A stretch of 64,000 nucleotides of DNA from Burkholderia puraquae (GCF_002099195.1 NZ_NBYX01000019.1:1-64000); one strand, 5' to 3'; shown: positions 24,915-36,081, counted from the stretch's first letter. Translations and numbers: made by a program. Notes: generated by a model from the sequence alone, not told the origin.

Positions 24915-26714
24915 TTACCAGCGATATCCGGCGCCGGCGCCGACTGCCACCGTGCCGCGCGTATTGGTGGACCCGGATGCCTTGACCACCCAGCGCCCGT
25001 TGCGCGTGGCGGTGGACAGGCCGAACGCGACGGCCGACTGCCCGCTGTAAGTACCGCCCGCGATCGACACCATGCTTTCGCCCGCCAGCGACGCTTGCGG
25101 CAGGTTCGCGATCGCGACGGCGGATGCGATGCCGCCGCTTGCGTCGCGCCGGTAGTGGTCGATGTCGGATCGTACGCTGCCGATGCGATCGTTCAGCTGT
25201 TGCACGTTCACGGCATCGGTCGGCGCGGTGCCGGCCTTGACGTTGGTGATCTGCCGCTCCTGGCCGGGCGCGCCGACGGAGACGGTGTTGTCGCGATCGG
25301 CGACGGAGTTGTTGCCGAGCGCGACCGAATTGTTGCCCGATGCCGTCGCGTTGTTCCCGATCGCAAGGCTATCGTTGCCGGACGCAGTTGAGCCGTTGCC
25401 GAGTGCCATCGAATTCGAGCCGGTCGCGCCCGAGCCGTCGCCGAGCTGCGCGAGCTGGTTACCGTGGTCGCCCGCTGGCGGCTTGACGGTGGGGCCGTTC
25501 TTCTCGATGTCCGACAGGCGCGTGTTGAGCGAATCGAAGCGGCTGTCGAATTGCTGCTGCATCGTAAAGAGCTGCCCGCCATTGACGGCCTGCATGCCGC
25601 CCGCGACGATCGCACCGGGCCGCACGTTGTCCAGCAGCGTGCCGCCCACGCCGCCGAGCGTCGCACGACCGAGCGACAGATCGTCGTACACGAGCGCGCT
25701 GAGCGGCTTGCCGTCCGGGTCGACCAGGCCGGCTGCCTTCAACTGCGCGATCGTCACGGCGTCGGTATCGCCGACGCCGTTCGACAGCCCGGTCAGCGTG
25801 CGCGTGCCGTTCGCGCCGGCGACGCTGACCGACGTGCCGCCCTTGTCTGCGCCGATCGAGATCGCGAGGCTCGCGGGATCCTGCCTCACGAGGCCGGTAC
25901 TGCCGTTGTTGATGCGCGTGCCGAGATCGTCGACGTCGACGCGGATGGATTTGACGTCGCCCTCGACGTTCGTGACGCGGCCGTCGAGCGTCGTGATCGA
26001 CTGCGTGGTGGCTTTGGCCCGATCGTCCAGATTCGTCAGCGCGCTGCCGACATCGTTGAACGACTTGCCGTCGATCGCGTAGTTCGGAGCGCGCACGCTT
26101 CCGTCCACATTGATCGTGGCGCCGCCGCCGAGCGCCTCGACGGCCGGCTTGAGCTGTGACAGGTTGACGGCGTCGGTGTCGTTCGTACCGGCGCGAAGAT
26201 TGACGAGCTGGCGCTCGTTGCCGCTCTTGCCGATCGACACCGTGTTGCCGCGGTCGGCGACGCTGCCCTGGCCGAGTGCGACTGCATCGTGTGCGGTGAC
26301 CGACGCATCCGCGCCGAGTGCGAGCGAGCGGTTCGCGTTGATGTTCGACCCGACGCCGAGCGCGATCGATCTATCGCCGTGAACGTTCGCTCCTTCGCCG
26401 ATGGCGATCGTGGAGCGCCCGTCGGCGATTGCTCCTCCGCCAATTGCAATTGCCGAGTAATCGCCGCCGGTTTCCCCCTTTGCTTGCGCACCTGGCCCAA
26501 GCGCGATCGAACCCGCGCCCGTTGCGCTGGGTGGCGGGGCTTCACCGGCCTTGACAACGAGGTTGTCGAGAACCAGATCGGGCTGCGCAGCATAGCTATA
26601 GCCGGAAGCGAGCGCGACGAGCGAGAAGGCGAGTGCGGACAGGCGTGGCCGGTGCGTCGCAATGCTCCAGCGGACGCGCGCGCTATCGGGGGGCGTAGTG
26701 ATGGGGTGAATCAT
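24915..26714 (-). CDS. Trimeric autotransporter adhesin (YadA family)
   Basis: 599 residues. Start 26714 is preceded by AGGAG at seven bases. Signal peptide ends near residue 42 (SGYSYA). Head repeats of the form SIALG, AIAIG and SLALG fill about residues 60-165. An ISNLTDAV-like neck (NDTDAVNLSQL) leads to a stalk with coiled-coil and further necks (GDTDAVTIAQL). A second short head (NSMALGNGS ... NSVALGNNS) and neck (APTDAVNVQQL) precede the C-terminal YadA beta-barrel anchor (about 530-599) ending in aromatic Trp. Such proteins form surface trimers for attachment or serum resistance. The ligand is unknown. Confidence 0.95.
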   Translation of the reverse strand: MIHPITTPPDSARVRWSIATHRPRLSALAFSLVALASGYSYAAQPDLVLDNLVVKAGEAPPPSATGAGSIALGPGAQAKGETGGDYSAIAIGGGAIADGRSTIAIGEGANVHGDRSIALGVGSNINANRSLALGADASVTAHDAVALGQGSVADRGNTVSIGKSGNERQLVNLRAGTNDTDAVNLSQLKPAVEALGGGATINVDGSVRAPNYAIDGKSFNDVGSALTNLDDRAKATTQSITTLDGRVTNVEGDVKSIRVDVDDLGTRINNGSTGLVRQDPASLAISIGADKGGTSVSVAGANGTRTLTGLSNGVGDTDAVTIAQLKAAGLVDPDGKPLSALVYDDLSLGRATLGGVGGTLLDNVRPGAIVAGGMQAVNGGQLFTMQQQFDSRFDSLNTRLSDIEKNGPTVKPPAGDHGNQLAQLGDGSGATGSNSMALGNGSTASGNDSLAIGNNATASGNNSVALGNNSVADRDNTVSVGAPGQERQITNVKAGTAPTDAVNVQQLNDRIGSVRSDIDHYRRDASGGIASAVAIANLPQASLAGESMVSIAGGTYSGQSAVAFGLSTATRNGRWVVKASGSTNTRGTVAVGAGAGYRW

Positions 26715-27061
26715 GAATCGGACTCCTGATTGTTGGGCTTTGCGCACGCAGCCTGGAATGATGGCAATACGCTTCGTCTGCAGCGGAGCTGCATCGTCGT
26801 TGCGAACGGGACGAGCGTAAAAGACGGCTGCGGCTTGAGCGGACGACTATACGGAGCGACTTATAGGTCGTCGATCAGACGAATACGAAATTTGAGGCGA
26901 GAGGTATGGGACGCGATATCAGGCGTGAAGTGCGATATCGCGGTCGGACTGGGGCGAAAGGCAGGGCGCGCGCGGCGCCCGTAAGACGAGTCCGTATGTC
27001 GCCGCGGATGGGCGGTCGAATGGCTTTGCGCGGCGCGTTGCGCCGCCGCGCACGGGCATGC
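26715..27061. other. Upstream region of the adhesin gene
   Basis: About 350 bases without a gene, less GC-rich in its middle. An imperfect palindrome lies at 26842-26872: GACGAC then TATA on the left, TATA then GTCGTC on the right. TATAGT on the minus strand within it could be a -10 for the adhesin gene. No other structure is evident. Confidence 0.35.
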
Positions 27062-28939
27062 TCACTCCCCCATCGCGACCCCTTCCCGCCGCGGATCGGC
27101 CCCACCGAACCACACCGTCTGCCCCTGCACGTTCAGCCGCTGGATTCCCTGCAGCCCCGAGTTCATCTCGACGACCCGCACGTCGTGCCCGCGGCCCTTC
27201 AGCCCGTCGGCGAGCGCGTCCGACACGCGGCCGCGTTCGAGCTGAGTCGGCCCGTTCATCGACCCGAAGTTCGGCAGCGCGATCGCCTGCTGCATCGTCA
27301 TCCCCCAGTCGAGCACGCCGACCAGCGTCTTCGCGACGTGGTTGATGATCGCGGGGCCGCCGGCCGAGCCGACGATCATCGTCACCTGCTTCGTCTTCTG
27401 GTCGAACACGAGCTCCGGCGACATCGCCGAGCGCGGCCGCTTGCCGGGCTGCACGCGGTTCGCGACCGGCCGGCCGTTCTCGCTCGACACGAACGAGAAA
27501 TCGGTGAGCTGGTTGTTCAGCATGAAGCCGCGCACCATCAGCCGCGAACCGAACGCGTCCTCGACGCTGGTCGTCATCGACAGCGCCTGGCCGTAGCGGT
27601 CGACGATCGCGATGTCGGACGTCGACGGCAGCTCGGGGCTGCGGTCGTCGGCCATCGCGAGCGCCGCGCCCTGCGGCGTGCCGGCCTGCGCGACGCCCAT
27701 GCTGCTGTCGCCGATCAGGTGCGCGCGCTGCGCGAGATAGGTCTTGTCGGTAAGGCTCGCCCAGCTGCCGCCCGGCAGCGGCACGAAATCGGGATCGGCG
27801 ACATAGCGCGCGCGGTCCGCATACGCGAGGCGCCCGGCTTCGCTGAACAGGTGCGCGGCGAACGGCGTCGGCTCGTAGCCGACGTCGTTGCGCACCGGCT
27901 TCTGCGCGCCGATCTGCTGCCAGTCCGGCATCGCTTCGAGGATGCCGAGCATCTGCGCGATCGCGAGGCCGCCCGACGACGGCGGCGGCATCCCGCACAC
28001 GACCGAGCGCCGGTAGTCGGCGCACAGCGGCACGCGCACCTTCGCCTTGTAGCGCGCGAGATCCTGGAGCGACAGCAGGCCCGGGTTGGTCGGGTGCTTG
28101 CGCACCTTCGTGACGATGTCGCGGGCGATCGCGCCGCTGTAGAACGCGTTCGCGCCGCGGTCGGCGACCTGGCGCAGCACGGTCGCGAGCGCGGGGTTCT
28201 TCAGCACGGTGCCGGCCGCCTTCGGCGTGCCGTCCGCGTTGTAGAAGTACGCGCGCGCGGCCGGGTCGTTCTTCAGGTACTTGTCGTTCGCGATCAGCAT
28301 CGCGAGCCGCGGGCTGATCGTGAAGCCGCGCTCGGCGAGCCGGATGGCCGGCTGGAACAGCCGGCGCCACGGCAGCTTGCCGTGCGCGCGGTGCGCGGCG
28401 TCGAGCATGCGCAGCACGCCCGGCGTGCCGACCGAGCGCCCGCCGACGACGCCTTCATAGAAGCCCATTGGCTGGCCGGTCGGCCCGTAGAACAGGCGGT
28501 CGGTCGCCGCGGCCGGCGCGGTTTCGCGGCCGTCGTACGCCTGCGTCGCGTTGCCGTCGAAGTACAGCAGGAACGCGCCGCCGCCGATCCCCGACGATTG
28601 CGGCTCGACGAGCGCGAGTACCATCTGCGTCGCGATCGCCGCATCGATCGCGGTGCCGCCCGCCTTCAGCATGTCGTAGCCGGCCTGCGTCGCGAGCGGG
28701 TTCGCGGCCGCGATCATGAAGTGCTGCGAGGTCCAGCCCGGCTTGTCGGTCCAGCCGGACGACAGCTCGGGCGCGTGGAAGCCGGGCAGCGGCACGGCGG
28801 CGCCCGATGCGGCGACGACGGGCACCACTGCGCCCGACGACGGCGTGGACGGGGACGTGCAGCCGGTGTTGATCGCGACGAGCGCGACGGCAGCGAGCAG
28901 CGTCCAGGGACGCGAAGGCGGACGAATCCGGTCGAACAT
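27062..28939 (-). CDS. ggt: Gamma-glutamyltransferase, probable lipoprotein
   Basis: 625 residues. It cleaves gamma-glutamyl bonds, as in glutathione, in the periplasm. The precursor is expected to self-cleave before Thr440 (ELPS/TSDIAIVDRYG). Other family features: GGNAIDAA-like GGTAIDAAIAT, SSGIGGGAFLLY and GSAGGPAIINHV for the C-terminal Gly pair. The N-terminus ends in AINTGC (Cys27), a lipobox-like site with an atypical Asn. GAGGG precedes the ATG by five bases. Frameshift-free and of usual length. Confidence 0.95.
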   Translation of the reverse strand: MFDRIRPPSRPWTLLAAVALVAINTGCTSPSTPSSGAVVPVVAASGAAVPLPGFHAPELSSGWTDKPGWTSQHFMIAAANPLATQAGYDMLKAGGTAIDAAIATQMVLALVEPQSSGIGGGAFLLYFDGNATQAYDGRETAPAAATDRLFYGPTGQPMGFYEGVVGGRSVGTPGVLRMLDAAHRAHGKLPWRRLFQPAIRLAERGFTISPRLAMLIANDKYLKNDPAARAYFYNADGTPKAAGTVLKNPALATVLRQVADRGANAFYSGAIARDIVTKVRKHPTNPGLLSLQDLARYKAKVRVPLCADYRRSVVCGMPPPSSGGLAIAQMLGILEAMPDWQQIGAQKPVRNDVGYEPTPFAAHLFSEAGRLAYADRARYVADPDFVPLPGGSWASLTDKTYLAQRAHLIGDSSMGVAQAGTPQGAALAMADDRSPELPSTSDIAIVDRYGQALSMTTSVEDAFGSRLMVRGFMLNNQLTDFSFVSSENGRPVANRVQPGKRPRSAMSPELVFDQKTKQVTMIVGSAGGPAIINHVAKTLVGVLDWGMTMQQAIALPNFGSMNGPTQLERGRVSDALADGLKGRGHDVRVVEMNSGLQGIQRLNVQGQTVWFGGADPRREGVAMGE

Positions 28940-29010
28940 TGAACCCTCGGCAGCAGTGAATTCAAAGGAGGCGATGGCGCCGGCGCAACGGGGCTGCCCG
29001 CCCCGGCGCG

Positions 29011-29973
29011 CTATTGTCGCCGCGGGGCCGGCGGATTGTCACCCGACAGGAAACCCTGACGCATCGCGCCGGGCCCGCCCCGGCCGGTCTTTCCGGCCTG
29101 TTCGAGGATGAACTCTATGAATGTCGACGTCGCGCGCGTGTGGTGCCGGTTCGGCATGTAGAGCATGTACATGTGCGTGCCGAAGATGCTGAGCCGGTAC
29201 GCGTCGAGCGACGTGACGACCGTGCCGCGCCGGATATCGTCGTGCACCACGTAGTCGGGCACGATGCCGACGCCGATCCCGCCGAGGATCGCCTGCCGCA
29301 GGAACAGGAAGTTCTCCGAAATCAGCGTGGGCTCGAGCAGCACCTCGTGGCGCTCGTCGCCGAGATACGCGGCGATCCTGAGCTGCCGGCCCATCACCGT
29401 CGCGGTGACGACGGGGGACGCCGACAGCGCGCCGAGACTCGCCGGCATCCCGTGCTCGGCCGCGAAGGCGGCCGACGCGCACGCGACGTAGCGCACCGCG
29501 CCCATGTCGCGCGCCACGAGGTTCTGCGGCGGCTCCGGCATCACGCGCACCGCGATGTCGATCTCGTCGCGCATCAGGTCTTCCACGCGGTTCTCGAACA
29601 CGACATCGAGCACGATGCCCGGATGCAGCCGCTTGAAGGCAAGCAGCCAGTCGGACATCACCATCTGCCCGTAGCCGCTCGGCACCGACAGCCGCACGCG
29701 GCCCTGCAGGTCCTGGCCGAGCGTCGTCACCGATTCCTGCGCGGCGAGCAGTTCGTTGCGGATGCGCCGGCCGTGCTCGTACAGCTTCAGGCCGATCTCG
29801 GTCGGCTCGATGCGCCGCGTCGTGCGCCGCACGAGCTGCTGGCCGATCGAGCGCTCGAGCTGGTTCAGCCGGTAGCTGACGTTCGCGCGGCTCATCTTGA
29901 GCCGCTGCGCGGCCTTGCTGAGATTGCCGGCGTCGAGGATCTCGACGAGCAGCGTCAGCGCGTTCAGGTCCAT
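29011..29973 (-). CDS. LysR-family transcriptional regulator
   Basis: 320 residues. The N-terminal helix-turn-helix reads LTLLVEILDAGNLSKAAQRLKMSRANVSYRLNQLE, a form in which SRANVS replaces the common TQPAVS. The effector-binding domain runs from about residue 90 to 295. It is divergent from the fatty-acid-like catabolic operon, with a perfect palindrome at 30021-30039 between them, so it probably controls that operon. Inducer unknown, perhaps the substrate or its CoA ester. Confidence 0.92.
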   Translation of the reverse strand: MDLNALTLLVEILDAGNLSKAAQRLKMSRANVSYRLNQLERSIGQQLVRRTTRRIEPTEIGLKLYEHGRRIRNELLAAQESVTTLGQDLQGRVRLSVPSGYGQMVMSDWLLAFKRLHPGIVLDVVFENRVEDLMRDEIDIAVRVMPEPPQNLVARDMGAVRYVACASAAFAAEHGMPASLGALSASPVVTATVMGRQLRIAAYLGDERHEVLLEPTLISENFLFLRQAILGGIGVGIVPDYVVHDDIRRGTVVTSLDAYRLSIFGTHMYMLYMPNRHHTRATSTFIEFILEQAGKTGRGGPGAMRQGFLSGDNPPAPRRQ

Positions 29974-30020
29974 GCGTCGCGTCTCCTGATCCGGCCCGTT
30001 TAACGGTCGGAAACATTCAG

Positions 30021-30039
30021 TGTCAAGTCAGACTTGACA
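30021..30039. promoter_or_regulatory. Perfect 19-bp palindrome, probable operator of the catabolic operon
   Basis: TGTCAAGTC A GACTTGACA: nine-base arms around one central A. It lies 48 bases before the LysR start and about 185 bases before the operon. It fits a LysR or similar dimeric regulator. A second inverted repeat CTCGAT CA ATCGAG follows at 30073-30086, and a hairpin GTCCCGC TTCGT GCGGGAC at 30120-30138 lies in the leader. Confidence 0.6.
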
Positions 30040-30222
30040 GCTTGTAAAGGCGGGAGGGAATTGTCAATGAATCTCGATCAATCGAGAATCGGGTCATGCC
30101 CGGCGTACGGCCGGATCTTGTCCCGCTTCGTGCGGGACCGGGGCCGGTGCCCCGGCGCCGCTCCCGTGGCCGCGAGCCACGAACCGGCGTCGACGCACCT
30201 GCCGCCGCGTCAAGGAGACACG

Positions 30223-32355
30223 ATGAACTCACCCGCTTCCCCCGCCAGCCCGGCCTGCACCGTCACGCGCGAGCGGCGCGACAAGGTGCTCGTCGTCACG
30301 ATCGACCACCCGCCCGTCAACGCGCTGTCCGCCGATGTGCGGCGCGGCCTCGCCGACGCGCTCGACGCCGCGCAGGCCGACGACGCGATCCGTGCGGTGC
30401 TGATCGTCGGCGCCGGCCGCAACTTCATCGCGGGCGCCGATATCCGTGAATTCGGCAAGCCGATCGTGCCGCCGTCGCTGCCCGACGTGTGCGAGCGCAT
30501 CGAATCGGGCGCGAAGCCGGTCGTGGTCGCGCTGCACGGCGCGACGCTTGGCGGCGGCCTCGAAGTCGCGCTCGCCGCGCATTACCGGCTCGCGGTGCCC
30601 GGCGCAAAGCTCGGGCTGCCCGAAGTCACGCTCGGCCTGCTGCCCGGCGCGGGCGGCACGCAGCGCGCGCCGCGCCTGATCGGTGCGAAGGCCGCGCTCG
30701 ACCTGATGCTGACGGGCCGTCATGCAAGCGCCGACGAAGCGCTCACGCTCGGCCTCGTCGACCGTGTCGCGCACAGCGACGACACGCTCGCCGAAGGCCT
30801 CGCGTACGCGCAGGAACTCGTGTCGCTCGGCGCACCGGTGCGCCGCACGCGCGATGCGCAGGGGCTGGCCGACCGCGCGGCCGCGCAGGCCGCGATCGAT
30901 GCGGCGCGCGCGGAGCTGCCGAAGAAATCGCGTGGCCTGTTCTCGCCTGCGAAGATCGTCGACGCGGTCGAAGCCGCGCTCACGCAGTCGTTCGACGCGG
31001 GGATGACGTTCGAGCGCAGCCTGTTCCTGCAGTGCATCGACAGCCCGCAGCGCGCGGGCCTCGTGCATGCGTTCTTCGCGGAGCGCGAAGCGGCGAAGGC
31101 ACCCGAGGCGCGCCGCGCGAGCGCGCGGCCGGTCGAGCGGATCGGCGTGGTCGGCGGCGGCACGATGGGCGCGGGCATCGCGGTCGCGGCGCTCGATGCC
31201 GGGCTGCCGGTGACGATGATCGAACGCGACGAAGCGTCGCTCGCGCGCGGCCGCGCGCATGTCGAGAAGGTGTACGACGGCCTCGTCGCGAAAGGGCGCA
31301 TGACGCCGGCCGCGCACGCGGCGCGGCTCGCGCGCTTCAAGGGCAGCACGTCGTACGACGCGCTCGCGCAGGCCGACGTCGTGATCGAGGCCGTGTTCGA
31401 GGACATGGCCGTGAAGCAGGCCGTGTTCGCCGAGCTCGCGCGCGCGTGCAAGCCGGGCGCGGTGCTCGCGACCAACACGTCGTATCTCGACATCGACGAG
31501 CTTGCCGCGAGCATCGACCGCCCGGCCGACGTGATCGGCCTGCATTTCTTCTCGCCGGCCAACGTGATGAAGCTGCTCGAGATCGTCGTGCCGGCACGCG
31601 TGAGCGCGGAGGTCGTCGCGACCGCGTTCGCGCTCGCGAAGCAGCTGAAGAAGACGCCGGTGCGCGCGGGCGTGTGCGACGGCTTCATCGGCAACCGGAT
31701 CCTCGCCGTCTATCGCACGGCGGCCGACTACCTGATGGAAGACGGCGCGTCGCCGTACCAGATCGATCGCGCGGTGCGCGAATTCGGCTTCCCGATGGGG
31801 CCGTTCCAGGTCGTCGACCTCGCGGGCGGCGACATCGGCTGGGCGACCCGCAAGCGCCGCGCGGCGACGCGCGACCCGCGGGCGCGCTACGTGGAGATTT
31901 CCGACCGGCTGTGCGAGCGCGGCTGGTTCGGCCAGAAGACGGCGCGCGGCTACTACCTGTATCCGGACGGCGCGCGCGTCGGCACGCCGGACCCGGAAGT
32001 CGAGGCGATCGTCGCGGAAGAACGCGCTAAGAAGGGCATCACGCCGCGCACGTTCACCGACGACGAGATCCTGCGCCGCTACCTCGCCGCGATGATCAAC
32101 GAAGGCGCGAACGTCGTGCACGAGAAGATCGCGCTGCGCCCGCTCGACGTCGACGCGGTGTTCCTGTACGGGTACGGCTTCCCGCGCTATCGCGGCGGCC
32201 CGATGCATTACGCGGACACGGTCGGCCTCGCGAACGTGCTCGCCGATATCCGCACGTTCGCGAAGGACGATCCGCTGTTCTGGAAGCCGTCGCCGCTGCT
32301 CGTCGATCTCGTCGCGCGCGGCGCGGATTTCGCGAGCCTGAACCACATCGACTGA
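30223..32355 (+). CDS. Enoyl-CoA hydratase / 3-hydroxyacyl-CoA dehydrogenase fusion (FadJ/FadB-like)
   Basis: 710 residues; start 30223 with AAGGAG five bases before. Residues 10-200 are a crotonase domain (FIAGADIREFG, oxyanion ATLGGGLEVALAAHYR, acid in GLLPGAGGTQR). From about 305 the NAD-binding domain begins with IGVVGGGTMGAGIA, followed by two 3-hydroxyacyl-CoA dehydrogenase C-terminal domains (residues 490-700). It performs two successive steps of beta-oxidation. First gene of a six-gene run with no thiolase. Confidence 0.95.
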   Translation: MNSPASPASPACTVTRERRDKVLVVTIDHPPVNALSADVRRGLADALDAAQADDAIRAVLIVGAGRNFIAGADIREFGKPIVPPSLPDVCERIESGAKPVVVALHGATLGGGLEVALAAHYRLAVPGAKLGLPEVTLGLLPGAGGTQRAPRLIGAKAALDLMLTGRHASADEALTLGLVDRVAHSDDTLAEGLAYAQELVSLGAPVRRTRDAQGLADRAAAQAAIDAARAELPKKSRGLFSPAKIVDAVEAALTQSFDAGMTFERSLFLQCIDSPQRAGLVHAFFAEREAAKAPEARRASARPVERIGVVGGGTMGAGIAVAALDAGLPVTMIERDEASLARGRAHVEKVYDGLVAKGRMTPAAHAARLARFKGSTSYDALAQADVVIEAVFEDMAVKQAVFAELARACKPGAVLATNTSYLDIDELAASIDRPADVIGLHFFSPANVMKLLEIVVPARVSAEVVATAFALAKQLKKTPVRAGVCDGFIGNRILAVYRTAADYLMEDGASPYQIDRAVREFGFPMGPFQVVDLAGGDIGWATRKRRAATRDPRARYVEISDRLCERGWFGQKTARGYYLYPDGARVGTPDPEVEAIVAEERAKKGITPRTFTDDEILRRYLAAMINEGANVVHEKIALRPLDVDAVFLYGYGFPRYRGGPMHYADTVGLANVLADIRTFAKDDPLFWKPSPLLVDLVARGADFASLNHID

Positions 32356-32384
32356 ACGCCAACCGCATACGCCACGGACTGAAG

Positions 32385-33593
<1,209 letters not shown>

Positions 33594-33607
33594 CGAGGGA
33601 CGCGACG

Positions 33608-34744
33608 ATGGATTTCCAGCACACAGAAGACCGCCGGATGCTGGCGGATACGTTGAACCGCTTCATCGCCGAACAGTACGCGTTCCCGGTGCGCGATCGC
33701 ATCGCGCAGTCGGCCGAAGGTTTCGATCGCGCGATGTGGCAGCGCTTTGCCGAACTCGGTACGGTCGGCGCGCTGTTTTCCGAAGCCGACGGCGGTTTCG
33801 GCGGCGCGGGCTTCGACATCGCCGTGGTGTTCGAGTGCCTCGGGCGCGGGCTCGTCGTCGAGCCGTTCCTTGGCGCGCTGCTCGCGGGCCGCGCGCTGTC
33901 GCTCGCCGGCGGCGCCGCGCATCGCGACCGGCTGGCCGCGCTGATCGACGGCAGCGTGAGCGCCGCGTTCGCGCATGACGAGCCGGGCTCGCACTACGAA
34001 CTGACGACCGTGCGCACGCGCGCCGAACGCTCGGGCGACGGCTGGGTGCTGACGGGCGCGAAGGGCGTCGTCGACCAGGCCGCGCAGGCGGCGTTCTTCG
34101 TCGTCAGCGCGCGCGTGTCGGGGCACGACGACGATGCGGCCGGCATCGGCCTGTTCGTCGTGCCGGCCGACGCGCCGGGCGTATCGCTGCGCGACTACAA
34201 GAAGATCGACGGCGGCCGCGCGGCCGAAGTGCGCTTCGAACGCGTCGCACTGCCGGCCGATGCCGCGCTCGGCGCGCACGACGGCGAAGCGGGCACGGCG
34301 CTGCTCGAACGCGTGCTCGGCTACGGGTTGCTCGCGCTGTCGGCGGAAGCGCTCGGCGCGATGGACGTCGCGAAGGCGTACACGCTCGACTACCTGCGCA
34401 CGCGCAAGCAGTTCGGCTTGCCGATCGGCAGTTTCCAGGCGCTGCAGCACCGGATGGCCGACCTGCTGCTCGAAGTCGAGCAGGCACGCTCGGCCGTGAT
34501 CAACGCGGCCGCGCAGCTCGATGCATCGCGCGTGGTGCGCGAACGCGCGCTCGCGGCGGCGAAATACAGCATCGGCCGGATCGGCACGCTGGTTGCCGAG
34601 GAGAGCATCCAGTTGCACGGCGGGATCGGGATGACGTGGGAGCTGCCGCTGTCGCACTACGCGAAGCGTCTCGTGATGATCGATCACCAGCTCGGCGACG
34701 AGGATCACCATCTCGCGCGCTACATCGCGCTGTCGAAACAGTAA
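33608..34744 (+). CDS. Acyl-CoA dehydrogenase, second subunit
   Basis: 378 residues, starting MDFQHTEDRRMLADTL. It keeps the acyl-CoA dehydrogenase fold but its FAD/substrate segment is divergent (HDEPGSHYEL in place of the usual TEPxAGSD), and the C-terminal catalytic stretch reads ESIQLHGGIGMTWELPLSHY. Such divergent partners often pair with a full enzyme. It begins 14 bases after the first dehydrogenase. Confidence 0.93.
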   Translation: MDFQHTEDRRMLADTLNRFIAEQYAFPVRDRIAQSAEGFDRAMWQRFAELGTVGALFSEADGGFGGAGFDIAVVFECLGRGLVVEPFLGALLAGRALSLAGGAAHRDRLAALIDGSVSAAFAHDEPGSHYELTTVRTRAERSGDGWVLTGAKGVVDQAAQAAFFVVSARVSGHDDDAAGIGLFVVPADAPGVSLRDYKKIDGGRAAEVRFERVALPADAALGAHDGEAGTALLERVLGYGLLALSAEALGAMDVAKAYTLDYLRTRKQFGLPIGSFQALQHRMADLLLEVEQARSAVINAAAQLDASRVVRERALAAAKYSIGRIGTLVAEESIQLHGGIGMTWELPLSHYAKRLVMIDHQLGDEDHHLARYIALSKQ

Positions 34745-34774
34745 AGGCGAACCACGCGAATGGAGGAGACAAGG

Positions 34775-35980
34775 ATGACGAACGAATCGCGTGCATTGCC
34801 GCTGGCCGGCGTGAAGGTGCTCGATTTCTCGCGCGTGCTCGCGGGCCCGTGGTGCGCGATGGTGCTCGCCGATTTCGGCGCGGAAGTGATCAAGGTCGAG
34901 CATCCGGCGCGCGGCGACGACACGCGCGACTGGGGCTTGAGGATCGGCGACACCGAAACCACCTATTTCAACAGCGTGAACCGCAGCAAGCGCTCGATCT
35001 GTCTCGACCTGCAGACCGGCGAAGGGCAGCGGCTCGCACGCGAGCTGGCTGCTCAGGCCGACGTCGTACTTCACAACTTCAAGTTCGGCGGCGCCGAAAA
35101 GCTCGGGCTCGGCTACGACGCGCTGGCCGAACTGAATCCGCGCCTCGTGCACTGCGCGATTTCCGGCTACGACCGTTCGGGCGCCGAGGCCGCGCGGCCC
35201 GGCTACGATCTCGTCGTGCAGGGCGAGGCCGGGCTGATGGCGCTGAACGGCGAGGCCGGCCAGCCGCCGCTGAAGTTCGGCGTCGCGGCGGTCGACCTGT
35301 TCACCGGCATGTACTCGGCGCAGGCGATTCTCGCCGCGCTGTACGAACGCCACGCCACCGGGCGCGGGCGCCGCATCGAGATGGCGCTGTTCGACTGCGG
35401 GCTGATGATCACCGCGTACTACGGGCTCGACGCGCTGCTGATGGGCGAGGACCCGCCGCGCTACGGCAATGCGCATCCGTCGATCGTGCCGTACGGCGTG
35501 TTCGACGCGGCCGACGGCCCGCTCGTGATCACGGTCGGCAACAACACGCAGTTCGCGCGCTTCTGCGATGCGATCGAGCGGCCCGACCTTGCGGCCGACG
35601 CGCGTTACAAGACCAACCTCGGCCGCTCGGAGAACCGTGCGGACCTGCTGCCCGAGATTCGCCGCGAGCTCGCGCGCCGGTCACGCGCGACGCTGCTTGC
35701 GGCGCTTGCCGATGCGGGCATTCCCTGCGGCGAAGTGCTCGGGCTGCACGAAGCGCTGAAGTCGGAACGTGCGACGAGCGCGGGGCTCGTCACGCGGCAG
35801 CCGCATCCGGTCGCGGGCGGCGTCGACGTGCTCGCGCCGCCGTATCGGTTCGACGGCGCGCGGCTGCCGGTGCGTGGCGCGCCGCCGGTGCTCGGTGCGG
35901 ATACGGACGCGGTGCTCGGCGGCTGGCTCGGGATGTCGGCCGACGAGGTCGCGCGCCTGCGTGCGGATCGCATCGTGTAA
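34775..35980 (+). CDS. CaiB/BaiF-type CoA-transferase (family III)
   Basis: 401 residues from ATG 34775, which follows GGAGGAG by six bases; the ATG at 34760 overlaps that ribosome site and is rejected. The N-terminal LAGVKVLDFSRVLAGPWCAMVLADFGAEVIKVE, followed by RNWG-like DTRDWG, and the catalytic Asp region YDLVVQGEAGLMALNG are classic. It would load CoA onto the imported acid. Fits the uptake and beta-oxidation theme of the operon. Confidence 0.94.
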   Translation: MTNESRALPLAGVKVLDFSRVLAGPWCAMVLADFGAEVIKVEHPARGDDTRDWGLRIGDTETTYFNSVNRSKRSICLDLQTGEGQRLARELAAQADVVLHNFKFGGAEKLGLGYDALAELNPRLVHCAISGYDRSGAEAARPGYDLVVQGEAGLMALNGEAGQPPLKFGVAAVDLFTGMYSAQAILAALYERHATGRGRRIEMALFDCGLMITAYYGLDALLMGEDPPRYGNAHPSIVPYGVFDAADGPLVITVGNNTQFARFCDAIERPDLAADARYKTNLGRSENRADLLPEIRRELARRSRATLLAALADAGIPCGEVLGLHEALKSERATSAGLVTRQPHPVAGGVDVLAPPYRFDGARLPVRGAPPVLGADTDAVLGGWLGMSADEVARLRADRIV

Positions 35981-36081
35981 GTCGTTTTTCGCCGCCGCGG
36001 CGCGGGCGGATCGGATCGCGCGCCGGCCATTCACAAGACAGTGCTCGCGAAACGACGAGACGAGACAATATTGGAGACACC

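Noticed and set aside
30229..32346. A minus-strand 705-codon frame opposite the hydratase/dehydrogenase fusion
   Set aside because: No recognisable domain; composition is that of an antisense shadow, and the plus-strand product has full family motifs.
34760..34774. ATG 34760 as start of the CoA-transferase
   Set aside because: It forms part of the GGAGGAG ribosome site that serves ATG 34775.
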